Position numbers and translations under genes: made by a program
Source: Methylonatrum sp040877625
GTDB lineage: Bacteria; Pseudomonadota; Gammaproteobacteria; Nitrococcales; Aquisalimonadaceae
Direction: 5' to 3'
Assembly: GCA_040877625.1 (NCBI GenBank)
Contig: JBBDNK010000001.1
Coordinates: 1-64,000, forward strand
DNA: 64,000 nt
The notes under the pieces: model-generated
The model's database searches: none
What the model was told of the DNA's origin: nothing
Seen by the model: only the letters and a program-made list of their open reading frames with translations
Shown here: positions 8,390 to 16,340 of the stretch, in pieces
Numbering within the stretch: position 1 is the stretch's first letter
Layout: every line of letters starts with the position of its first letter

Positions 8390-9426
8390 GTATCGCGATT
8401 ATCCGCCTTTTGCCGCTGCAGACAATCCAATAACAGGCGTTCGATATCGTCCCAGTCCGGTGCCTCTCCGGCGGTGGCAAGCAGTTCCACTCGACTATCC
8501 CGGCGCCAGGCGCAGGCGCGATGTTGCAGTGTCTCTCCCACCCGGTCGACCAGCAGCCAGTCACGTCCGCAGTGGAACACGCCCTTGATGCGGCTCGGCC
8601 CGTCCAGCGCCGCGAGCATGTGGAGCAGGCGGACCCGGTCAAAACTGTCATCGGGGCTGAAGATCCAACCACAGGCCTGAAGCCCCTGCCCGGCGCTTGG
8701 CAGACGCACCGGCCGCGCCGGAGGTGGTGCCTTGAAGGACACCTCGGGCTCTCTGACGGCGGCGTCCACCTCATCGTGCAGGTGCGGAAAATGCGCACGC
8801 CTCGCCGAGTCTGTTTCCACATCCAGCCAGGGCAGCTTGATCCAGCCATGACTTACGCCCGCGACCCGCGCCTTGGGAGGGAATTGCCCCATGGCCCAGG
8901 CATGGAATCCCGCCAGCGTCTCCGCGTCGGCCAGATCCTGCTTGTTGGCGACCAGCACATCGGCCAGTTCCACCTGATCCCGGAATACCGGGTGTTCGCT
9001 GACGCGCCTGTCCTGTAGCTGCCGGGGATCAACCAGGCACACCGTTGCCCGCACATCCAGCACCGACCCAAGCCCCTCGCCGCGCAGCGTATCCAGCACC
9101 CGGGCGGGATGACCAATGCCGGATGGTTCGATCAGCAGACGGTCCGGGCGCACCTCCCTGATCAGGCGGGTCAACGTAACCCGCAACGGCGCCCCCAGCA
9201 CGCAGCACAGGCATCCACCCGGCAGTTCACGGATGGTGACACGATCTGAACCGGCGCCCGTATCGAGCGCCGCCGGATCCACCGCCACCTGCCCGAACTC
9301 GTTCACCAGTACCGCCCAGCGCTCGGATTTCGGGGCCGACTCCAACAGGTGGCGTATGGCGGTGCTCTTGCCCACACCCAGGAAGCCGGTAATGAGGTTG
9401 ACGGGTATGGACCTGCGCTCAGTCAT
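8359..9426 (-). CDS. CobW/COG0523-family metal-chaperone GTPase
   Basis: A 355-residue G3E-family GTPase. The P-loop is GFLGVGKST (residues 14-22), the metal-binding Cys-x-Cys-Cys motif is at 72-75 (GGCLCC), and the base-recognition motif is NKQD. A CobW C-terminal domain follows (GWIFSPDDSFDRVR). The family inserts or transfers metals, commonly Zn or Co, in a GTP-dependent way. The start at 9426 is chosen because a GGAG lies 9 bases upstream; an in-frame extension of 16 codons has no such site. It is divergent from an ABC transporter operon with a His-rich permease and a DUF3299 lipoprotein, a set known in pseudomonads to respond to zinc starvation. The last nine residues (LHGNRSVSP) are encoded by a palindromic element, so the native C-terminus was probably different. 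Confidence 0.87.
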   Translation of the reverse strand: MTERRSIPVNLITGFLGVGKSTAIRHLLESAPKSERWAVLVNEFGQVAVDPAALDTGAGSDRVTIRELPGGCLCCVLGAPLRVTLTRLIREVRPDRLLIEPSGIGHPARVLDTLRGEGLGSVLDVRATVCLVDPRQLQDRRVSEHPVFRDQVELADVLVANKQDLADAETLAGFHAWAMGQFPPKARVAGVSHGWIKLPWLDVETDSARRAHFPHLHDEVDAAVREPEVSFKAPPPARPVRLPSAGQGLQACGWIFSPDDSFDRVRLLHMLAALDGPSRIKGVFHCGRDWLLVDRVGETLQHRACAWRRDSRVELLATAGEAPDWDDIERLLLDCLQRQKADNRDTLHGNRSVSP

Positions 9427-9529
9427 CGGTATCATCTCCGCGGAAAAGTCTTGAACCCGGCCTGGTTCACGCAAACGTGCGCACGGTGCGTATAAGCTTT
9501 TATCCGGCAGTGCGGATTCGGAGTCCTGA
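9427..9529. promoter_or_regulatory. Divergent promoter region between CobW gene and ABC operon
   Basis: About 100 bases separate the two divergent starts. The only AT-rich patch is GCGTATAAGCTTTTATCC (9489-9506), an imperfect palindrome around AAGCTT. It could be a -10 region or an operator. It does not match the canonical Zur box (GTTATA-N2-ATAAC) well, so zinc control by Zur remains an inference from gene content. Confidence 0.3.
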
Positions 9530-10168
9530 ATGCTGCGTTTCGATCAAGTTGAACAACACTTCAGCAGCGGCCCGACCGTCCGAATACCGGACTGGCAAGC
9601 CGCGCGCGGCGAGCACTGGCTGGTACTCGGTCCATCCGGCGGCGGCAAAAGTACCCTGCTGCATCTCGCCGCCGGCCTGCTGAGCGCGACCACGGGCCGC
9701 GTATCCGTGGCGGACGTGCCTCTCGATACGCTGCGAGGCCGTACCCTGGACCGATTCCGCGCTCGCCATGTCGGGCTGGTTTTCCAGACGCTGCACCTGG
9801 TCGAAGCCCTTACGGTACGCCAGAACCTGGCGCTGGCACAGTACCTTGCCGGCCTGCCCGTCGACCAGGCGCGCATCAGCGCACTGCTGGAGCACCTGGA
9901 TCTGCCGGGCCAGGCGGCCGCCTATCCGCGCCGATTAAGCCAAGGGCAGGCCCAGCGGGTTGCCATCGCCCGGGCGGTACTCAATCGCCCTGCCCTGATC
10001 CTGGCTGATGAACCCACGTCCGCCCTCGACGACCATAACTGCGAGCGCGTTCTCAGCCTGCTGGTGGACCAGGCCGCCGCCTGCGGCGCGACGCTGGTAA
10101 TCGCCACCCACGACCGGCGGTTGGCGTCGAGAATTCCGCATCGGCTCGAGATCGGGGCAGCCGCATGA
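9530..10168 (+). CDS. ABC transporter ATP-binding protein (LolD/MacB-like)
   Basis: A 212-residue ATPase of the lipoprotein-release/MacB branch. Walker A is GPSGGGKST (34-42), the signature is LSQGQAQRVAIARA, Walker B is ALILADEPTSALD, and the switch His lies in VIATHDRR. In this branch the ATPase works with FtsX-type permeases to drive a mechanical cycle across the envelope. Its stop overlaps the permease start by four bases (ATGA), so the two form one complex. With the CobW-family GTPase and DUF3299 protein nearby, a role in metal-linked envelope transport is inferred, not proven. Confidence 0.88.
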   Translation: MLRFDQVEQHFSSGPTVRIPDWQAARGEHWLVLGPSGGGKSTLLHLAAGLLSATTGRVSVADVPLDTLRGRTLDRFRARHVGLVFQTLHLVEALTVRQNLALAQYLAGLPVDQARISALLEHLDLPGQAAAYPRRLSQGQAQRVAIARAVLNRPALILADEPTSALDDHNCERVLSLLVDQAAACGATLVIATHDRRLASRIPHRLEIGAAA

Positions 10169-11472
10169 ACCTGGCTACGCTCAGTCTCGCCTATCTGCGG
10201 CGCAACGCATTGAGCGCCTTGCTGAACATTCTGCTGCTCGCCGTTGGCATCGCCACCATTACCGTGCTGCTGCTGTTCAATCATCAGATGGAACAACGCA
10301 TGACCCGGGACGCCCAGGGCATCGACCTGGTCGTGGGCTCCAAGGGCAGCCCCATGCAGCTCATACTATCGACCATTTTTCACCTCGACACCCCAACCGG
10401 CAACATTCCGCTGGAGGATGCCCTCTGGGTCCAACGCCATCCGCTGGTTAGCGGCGTTATCCCTCTGGCCCTGGGGGACAGTTACGGAGGCCATCGGATC
10501 ATTGGCAGTAATCACGCCTATGTCCGCCATTACGGTGGTACGGCCGTGGAAGGCCGGCTTTGGACCGCTGACCAGGAGGCCACCATCGGCGCAGACGTTG
10601 CCAGACGTACCGGTCTCGGCATCGGCGACACATTCCACGGCGTGCACGGCATCAGCGACGGTTCATCCGCGGCGGGCGGAGACGTACACGACGAGCACCC
10701 GTACCGCGTGGTAGGGGTTCTGGGACGTACCGGCACGGTTCTGGACCGTCTGATCCTGGTCACTGTGGAAAGCGTGTGGCTCGTACACGGGCATGACGAT
10801 GACCATGATAATCATGCCGCGACCACGGATGACGGCCATCATGCGGGCCACGACCATGATCTTGATAACCACCATGACGACGCTGGTTACGCCGATGATC
10901 GCTGGCAGCAGCACGAGGGCGAGGAAGACCGGCAACTGACCGCCCTGCTGGTGCGCTACCGCTCCCCCCTTGCCGCGGTCACCCTGCCGAGGGTGGTCAA
11001 CAGCCGTAACGCCCTGCAGGCGGCATCGCCGGCCTTCGAGACGGCACGCCTGATGCAGCTGATGGGCATCGGCATGAATGCCTTGCGCGCCTTCGGCTGG
11101 GTTCTGGTGGCCGCGGCCGGGCTTGGCGTATTCATCGCGCTCTATAATGCCCTCAAGGACCGCCGCTACGACCTCGCGCTGATGCGCTCGCTCGGCGCAT
11201 CCCGCGGCACACTGGTGCTGCACGTGCTGCTGGAAGGCCTGTTGCTGGCGCTGGCCGGGGTCATGCTGGGCCTGGCCTTCGGTCATCTGGGAGCCGAGCT
11301 TCTGGGTCAGTCCCTGCGTCAGGCCCAGCAGCTGGAGATGACCGGCCGCCTGTTTATAGCCGAAGAGATCTGGCTGATCCTGCTGGCGGTAGGCGTTGGC
11401 CTGCTGGCCGCATTGATTCCCGCCTGGCAGGCCTACCGGACGGATATCGCGCCAACGCTCGCGGCCCGTTAG
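10165..11472 (+). CDS. FtsX-family ABC permease with His/Asp-rich loop
   Basis: A 435-residue permease with one N-terminal transmembrane helix (about 15-40), a large periplasmic domain and three C-terminal helices (from about 305), the FtsX/MacB layout. Within the periplasmic part, residues about 208-240 form a low-complexity loop with ten histidines and many aspartates (for example GHHAGHDHDLDNHHDD). Such loops bind Zn or similar metals in many transport proteins, and this one supports a metal-related job. The conserved FtsX core is present near the C-terminus (YDLALMRSLGASRG). The ATG overlaps the ATPase stop. The DUF3299 lipoprotein gene follows after about 60 bases. Confidence 0.87.
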   Translation: MNLATLSLAYLRRNALSALLNILLLAVGIATITVLLLFNHQMEQRMTRDAQGIDLVVGSKGSPMQLILSTIFHLDTPTGNIPLEDALWVQRHPLVSGVIPLALGDSYGGHRIIGSNHAYVRHYGGTAVEGRLWTADQEATIGADVARRTGLGIGDTFHGVHGISDGSSAAGGDVHDEHPYRVVGVLGRTGTVLDRLILVTVESVWLVHGHDDDHDNHAATTDDGHHAGHDHDLDNHHDDAGYADDRWQQHEGEEDRQLTALLVRYRSPLAAVTLPRVVNSRNALQAASPAFETARLMQLMGIGMNALRAFGWVLVAAAGLGVFIALYNALKDRRYDLALMRSLGASRGTLVLHVLLEGLLLALAGVMLGLAFGHLGAELLGQSLRQAQQLEMTGRLFIAEEIWLILLAVGVGLLAALIPAWQAYRTDIAPTLAAR

Positions 11473-11533
11473 ACATCGCGCCGGAACATCCGGCGCGGCA
11501 AGGCGTCTGAGGCATCAGACGGGGAGAAGGGGA

Positions 11534-12403
11534 TTGAAAACGATAATCATACCGCTGCGGACCGTCTGCACCGGCATCCTGCTGACGCTGGTACTGGCTG
11601 GCTGCGGCGGCGAGGATGCCGCAGTCGACAATCAATCATCCCCGGCCCGGGTGGCGCAGCAGAGCGCGGCGCGCACGCCGGCGCCGTCCATCCGTATCTA
11701 CATGACCGACCTGAAGCAATACGGCGAAGTGGCCGGCGTCACCGCTGCATCCGACGAGCTTGTGAATCTGACGCTGAGGCTGGAGACCGCGGGCGGCGAG
11801 GCCATGGGCAACCAGACGCTGGAGATCAGCTCCCTGGTCGGCAACGAGATCAGTGAAGATTCCCCGCGAACCGACGCCGACGGCTTCGCCCGGATCGATA
11901 TCCATCCGAAGCTGCCCGGCGAGGACATACTCACGATCACCGGCGGCGGCATCAGTAAACAGCTTTCCATCTACATCACCGATGAAGCGTATGGCCGTCC
12001 GCTGGAACACCTCGAAACCCGCGCCACCGAGCTACCGGAGGTGGAAGGCGTTGTGCCCTGGAGCACCATGACGGGCATCGAAACACGGGAAGGCAACCAT
12101 GGCCTGCTTGTGCCGGTATTCAACGATGAAGTGCGCTCCCTGAACGGCAAGGATGTGCGTATTCAAGGCTTCATGCTGCCGCTGGAGAACACCGAACAAC
12201 ACAGCCATTTCATGTTGACCAGCACACCGCCCAGCTGCTTTTTCTGCCTGCCGGGCGGGCCCGAGAGCATCGTTGAGGTCAAGGCCGACCGCCCCGTGGA
12301 TTTCAGCTTCGAACCGGTGGTTCTGGCCGGCCGGATGGAACTCATGGAAGACAGCGACATGGGCCTTTTCTATCGGCTGAACGGCGCGAAGGTCGAGAAA
12401 TAG
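11534..12403 (+). CDS. DUF3299-family lipoprotein
   Basis: A 289-residue exported protein with a lipoprotein signal (lipobox LAGC, Cys about 24). The C-terminal half has the DUF3299 pattern: LNGKDVRIQGFMLPLE, a Cys pair in SCFFCLPGGPES and a final YRLNGAKVE. The N-terminal part resembles a beta-sandwich carrier domain (NLTLRLETAGGEA). Start codon TTG is chosen because a GGAGAAGGGG sequence immediately precedes it and the signal peptide begins there. The gap after the permease gene holds two small hairpins (11478-11496 and a GTCTGA/TCAGAC stem) but no T-run, so read-through from the ABC genes is likely. P. aeruginosa has a comparable ATPase-permease-DUF3299 set induced by low zinc; function here is inferred from that. 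Confidence 0.8.
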   Translation: MKTIIIPLRTVCTGILLTLVLAGCGGEDAAVDNQSSPARVAQQSAARTPAPSIRIYMTDLKQYGEVAGVTAASDELVNLTLRLETAGGEAMGNQTLEISSLVGNEISEDSPRTDADGFARIDIHPKLPGEDILTITGGGISKQLSIYITDEAYGRPLEHLETRATELPEVEGVVPWSTMTGIETREGNHGLLVPVFNDEVRSLNGKDVRIQGFMLPLENTEQHSHFMLTSTPPSCFFCLPGGPESIVEVKADRPVDFSFEPVVLAGRMELMEDSDMGLFYRLNGAKVEK

Positions 12404-12449
12404 GCCCCGGCCCCGGCGCACCCAAATCATGCACGACGCCGGCCGGGGC
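12404..12449 (+). terminator. GC-rich hairpin after the DUF3299 gene
   Basis: Directly after the stop, GCCCCGGCCCCGGCG pairs with CGCCGGCCGGGGC to give a strong stem of about 13 pairs with a loop of around 20 bases. There is no T-run, so it may stabilise or pause transcripts and need not be a classical intrinsic terminator. Confidence 0.4.
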
Positions 12450-12595
12450 GCTCGCTTCTGGTGCATGCGCACCTCCGCAATAGCCGCACCCTGCATCGGT
12501 TAGCGTCCATACCTCTCTGCTTTTCTTGAAGTTACGCCATGCCGCGGGCCATTGGCCGGCCGCGCATCATTCGATGGCACGCCCCCTGCAATAGC

Positions 12596-12679
12596 CCTTC
12601 TGTCGATACGTTGGTTTCCAGCCCGGTGCCTGGCAAAGGGCCGGAAACCGTAGTCGTTAGCGCAGAAGGATTCTGAACC
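12596..12679 (+). promoter_or_regulatory. Structured leader masking the ribosome-binding site of the carboxylase gene
   Basis: CCTTCTG (12596-12602) is complementary to CAGAAGG (12663-12669), and the latter contains the Shine-Dalgarno sequence AGAAGGA for the ATG at 12680. Inside lies a strong hairpin: GGTTTCC (12613-12619) with GGAAACC (12643-12649), extended by GCCC/GGGC. This layout would hide the ribosome-binding site and could act as an RNA switch or thermosensor. I could not match it to the guanidine-I, -II or -III riboswitch consensus, even though guanidine riboswitches often precede such carboxylases. Confidence 0.4.
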
Positions 12680-15600
12680 ATGCTGGACACCCTGCTCATC
12701 GCGAACCGTGGCGAAATCGCGGTTCGCATCATTCGCACGCTCAAGGCCATGGGCATCCGCTCGGTGGCGATCCATTCGGACGCCGACCGTAACAGCCCCC
12801 ATGTGGCCGAAGCGGACATCGCGGTCGGGCTGGGCGGCAACAGCGCCGCGGACAGTTATCTGCAGGCGGACAGAATCATCGCCGCCGCCGTTGAGCACGG
12901 CGCCGGCGGCATCATTCCGGGCTACGGCTTCCTGGCCGAGAACGCCGATTTCGCCGCGGCCTGCGAAAAGGCAGGCATCCTCTTTGTCGGCCCTACGCCG
13001 GAGCAGATCCGCAGCTTCGGGCTCAAGCACACGTCCCGCGAACTGGCCGCCGCCGCCAGCGTGCCGGTGACGCCCGGCACCTCTCTGCTGACCACCGTTG
13101 ACCAGGCGCTGGCTGCCGCCGAGGAAATCGGCTACCCGGTCATGCTCAAAAGCACCGCCGGCGGCGGCGGCATCGGTCTGACCCGCTGCGAGGACCCACC
13201 ATCGCTGGCCGGAGCCTTCGACCAGGTCCAGCGGCTCGGCCAGAACTTCTTCAGCGATGCCGGGGTGTTCCTGGAGCGCTATATCGATAACGCGCGGCAC
13301 GTCGAGGTACAGATTTTCGGCGACGGCAACGGCGAGGTCATCGCCCTGGGCGAACGGGACTGCTCGCTGCAGCGCCGCAACCAGAAAGTGGTGGAGGAAA
13401 CCCCCGCTCCCGGCCTGCCGGCCGCCACCCGAACCCGCATGCTGGAAGCGGCCGTCAGCCTGGGCCGATCGGTCAACTACCGCTCCGCCGGCACGGTGGA
13501 ATTCATCTACGACGGCGAGCGCGACGATTTCTATTTTCTGGAGGTCAACGCCCGACTGCAGGTCGAGCACCCCATAACCGAGTTGGTTACCGGCGTTGAC
13601 CTGGTGGAATGGATGGTGTCCACCGCGGCGGGTAGTCCACCGGATCTGGCATCGACGGACATCCGCCTGGACGGCGCGGCAATCGAAGTCCGCCTGTATG
13701 CCGAAGATCCAGTCCGCAATTTTCAGCCTTGCCCCGGCGTCCTCACCGAAGTCCGCTTCCCCGGCCATGCGCGTGTGGATAGCTGGGTGGCCAGCGGCTC
13801 CGAGGTTTCTCCGTATTACGATCCCATGCTCGCCAAGCTGATCGTGCACGGCAGAGACCGCGACGACGCCCTGGCCCGGATGGAGGAGGCCCTGGCGGCA
13901 ACACGGCTGTCCGGCATCGCCACCAACCTGGATTACCTCCGTCAGATCATCGCCTCGCCGTTGTTCCGCCAGGGCAAGGTTTCCACGGCCGCACTTGCGA
14001 ACTTCGACTACGCGCCGCCGGTGATCGAAGTGCTCGAGCCCGGCACGTACACCACGGTGCAGGATTATCCCGGCCGCCTCGGCTACTGGAATATCGGCGT
14101 ACCACCGTCCGGGCCGATGGATGATTACGCCTTCCGCGTCGCCAACCGCGTTGTCGGCAACCACGAATCGGCAGCGGGCGTGGAAAGCACCATCCTCGGC
14201 CCACGTCTGCGTTTCCACTGCGCGACCGTGATCGCGCTTACCGGTGCCCCTACCAACGCCATGCTGGATGGCGAGCCGGTGCCGTTCTGGCAACCGGTCA
14301 CCGTAGAGGGCGGCCAGACCCTGACGGTGGACAAGGCCCTGAGCGGCTGTCGAACCTATTTGGCCATCCGCGGCGGGCTGGACGTTCCCGAATACCTGGG
14401 CAGTCGCTCCACATTCGCCCTCGGCCAGTTCGGCGGCCATGCCGGGCGCCCATTGAAAGCAGGCGACATGCTGCCGGTCAGGCAGCCAGACCTGACCGGT
14501 GGCACCGCGCCCGCCCCGGTAACGTCGCCGCGTGCCGCGGCCGCCGAACTGATTCCGGACTACGACGACCACTGGGACATCGGCGTACTTTACGGGCCAC
14601 ACGGCGCGCCCGATTTCTTCACCGAGGAATCCATCGAGTCCTTCTTCGACACGGACTGGGAGGTGCACTACAACTCCAACCGCCTCGGCATCCGCCTCAA
14701 TGGCCCGCGGCCGCAGTGGACGCGAAGCGACGGCGGCGAGGCCGGCCTGCACCCGTCCAACATTCACGATTGCGAGTACGCCATCGGCGCAATCAATTTC
14801 ACCGGTGACATGCCGGTGATTCTTACCCACGACGGCCCCAGCCTGGGCGGCTTCGTCTGCCCGGTGACCATTGCCAGAGCCGAGCTGTGGAAGGTTGGGC
14901 AGGTCAAGCCCGGCGACCGTATCCGCTTCCGGCGCATGGACTTCGACCAGGCGCGGACCCTGGAAACGGAGATCGCCGAAACCATCCAGCACCTTGGACC
15001 ACGGCCGCAGCCCGCCCCCGAAACACCCCTGCACGCGGCATCCAGCTGCATCCTGGCGGAGCTCGATGCCACCGGGAAGGTGCCGAAGATTGTCTATCGA
15101 CAGGCCGGCGACGGTTACATTCTCATCGAATACGGCCCCAACGTTCTGGACCTCCGCCTGCGCCTGCGGGTCTACTCGCTGATGGAGGCGCTGCACGCCG
15201 ATCCAATTCCAGGCGTACAGGAACTCTCCCCCGGCGTGCGCTCCCTGCAGGTGCGCTATAACAGCCGCGTGATTCACCAGCAGGCCCTGCTGGAGCGGTT
15301 ACTGGAAGTCGAACAGCGCCTGCCCGGTGCCGACGCCATGCGGCTGCCCACCAGAGTCATTCACCTGCCGTTGGCATTCGAGGATTCAGCCACGCTGGAC
15401 GCGGTGGCCAGGTACCGTCAGTCGGTACGCGACACCGCCCCATGGCTTCCGGATAACGTCGAATTCATTCGCCGCCTCAACGGCCTGGACAGCCGCGAGC
15501 AGGTCCGCGACATCATCTTCGACGCCAGCTACATGGTGCTGGGGCTGGGCGATGTCTACCTCGGCGCACCCTGCGCCGTGCCCGTGGACCCGCGTCACCG

Positions 15601-16294
15601 CCTGCTGACCTCCAAATACAACCCGGCACGCACCTACACCGCCGAAGGCACGGTTGGGATCGGCGGCGTCTACATGTGCATCTACGGCATGGACTCGCCC
15701 GGCGGCTACCAACTGGTCGGCCGCACCCTGCCCATCTGGAACAAATTCCTCAAAAACAATCAGTTCGAGGCGGACAAACCCTGGCTGTTGCGCTTTTTCG
15801 ACCAGGTCCGCTTCTACCCGGTCAGCGAGGACGAACTGATTCCTATGCGCGAGGCCTTTCGCGAAGGCCGTCTGGCTATTCGTATCGACGAGGAAACCTT
15901 CGACCTGGCCGCCCACGAACGGTTTCTGGCCGACAACGCTATGGACATCGAGGTATTCCGAACGCGTCAGAAAGCAGCCTTCGACGAAGAGGTTGCCCGC
16001 TGGCAGGCGGATGCGGCGATGGACACGGAGGTGGAACCCAGGCAGATCAACGGCGCCGACAGCCTGGCGCCCGAGACCGACGGCCATGTGGTTTGCGCGG
16101 ATATCAACGGCAGTGTCTGGAAAATGCTGGTGGAGCCTGGGCAAACCGTCGTCGCCGGCGACCCGCTGCTGGTGGTGGAAGCGATGAAGATGGAATTCCC
16201 CGTGCATGCGCCCGTAACGGGATCGATATCCCGGGTGCTGTGCGCCCAGGGACTGCAGATCGCGGCCGGCGATCCACTGATGGTGATCGAGTAG
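12680..16294 (+). CDS. Urea (or guanidine) carboxylase, biotin-dependent
   Basis: A 1204-residue biotin enzyme with all three functional parts. The biotin carboxylase part covers about residues 1-450, with the ATP-grasp glycine loop at 158-165 (STAGGGGIG) and LEVNARLQVEHPITE. A carboxyltransferase region of the KipI/KipA (allophanate hydrolase subunit 1/2) type follows (about 460-1060; VQDYPGRLGYWNIGVP, NRLGIRLNGPRP). The biotinyl domain is C-terminal, with the biotin lysine at Lys1170 (EAMKMEFP). Family members make allophanate from urea, or carboxyguanidine from guanidine. The usual downstream allophanate hydrolase is not in this window. The neighbours are urea-type transporter genes urtABCDE, which favours urea as substrate, but guanidine is possible. 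Confidence 0.9.
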   Translation: MLDTLLIANRGEIAVRIIRTLKAMGIRSVAIHSDADRNSPHVAEADIAVGLGGNSAADSYLQADRIIAAAVEHGAGGIIPGYGFLAENADFAAACEKAGILFVGPTPEQIRSFGLKHTSRELAAAASVPVTPGTSLLTTVDQALAAAEEIGYPVMLKSTAGGGGIGLTRCEDPPSLAGAFDQVQRLGQNFFSDAGVFLERYIDNARHVEVQIFGDGNGEVIALGERDCSLQRRNQKVVEETPAPGLPAATRTRMLEAAVSLGRSVNYRSAGTVEFIYDGERDDFYFLEVNARLQVEHPITELVTGVDLVEWMVSTAAGSPPDLASTDIRLDGAAIEVRLYAEDPVRNFQPCPGVLTEVRFPGHARVDSWVASGSEVSPYYDPMLAKLIVHGRDRDDALARMEEALAATRLSGIATNLDYLRQIIASPLFRQGKVSTAALANFDYAPPVIEVLEPGTYTTVQDYPGRLGYWNIGVPPSGPMDDYAFRVANRVVGNHESAAGVESTILGPRLRFHCATVIALTGAPTNAMLDGEPVPFWQPVTVEGGQTLTVDKALSGCRTYLAIRGGLDVPEYLGSRSTFALGQFGGHAGRPLKAGDMLPVRQPDLTGGTAPAPVTSPRAAAAELIPDYDDHWDIGVLYGPHGAPDFFTEESIESFFDTDWEVHYNSNRLGIRLNGPRPQWTRSDGGEAGLHPSNIHDCEYAIGAINFTGDMPVILTHDGPSLGGFVCPVTIARAELWKVGQVKPGDRIRFRRMDFDQARTLETEIAETIQHLGPRPQPAPETPLHAASSCILAELDATGKVPKIVYRQAGDGYILIEYGPNVLDLRLRLRVYSLMEALHADPIPGVQELSPGVRSLQVRYNSRVIHQQALLERLLEVEQRLPGADAMRLPTRVIHLPLAFEDSATLDAVARYRQSVRDTAPWLPDNVEFIRRLNGLDSREQVRDIIFDASYMVLGLGDVYLGAPCAVPVDPRHRLLTSKYNPARTYTAEGTVGIGGVYMCIYGMDSPGGYQLVGRTLPIWNKFLKNNQFEADKPWLLRFFDQVRFYPVSEDELIPMREAFREGRLAIRIDEETFDLAAHERFLADNAMDIEVFRTRQKAAFDEEVARWQADAAMDTEVEPRQINGADSLAPETDGHVVCADINGSVWKMLVEPGQTVVAGDPLLVVEAMKMEFPVHAPVTGSISRVLCAQGLQIAAGDPLMVIE

Positions 16295-16340
16295 CAGGCA
16301 GCGTTTCCCAATGATCAACCACGACAGAGAGACCTATCCC

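Noticed and set aside
12596..12679. Guanidine (ykkC-type) riboswitch before the carboxylase gene
   Set aside because: The conserved ykkC, mini-ykkC (ACGR loops) and ykkC-III sequences are not found; only a general structured leader is supported.
12500..15277. A 925-codon open frame on the minus strand opposite the carboxylase gene
   Set aside because: Its composition (runs of Gly, Arg, Val and His) is that of an antisense shadow of a GC-rich gene, and the plus-strand protein has complete family motifs.
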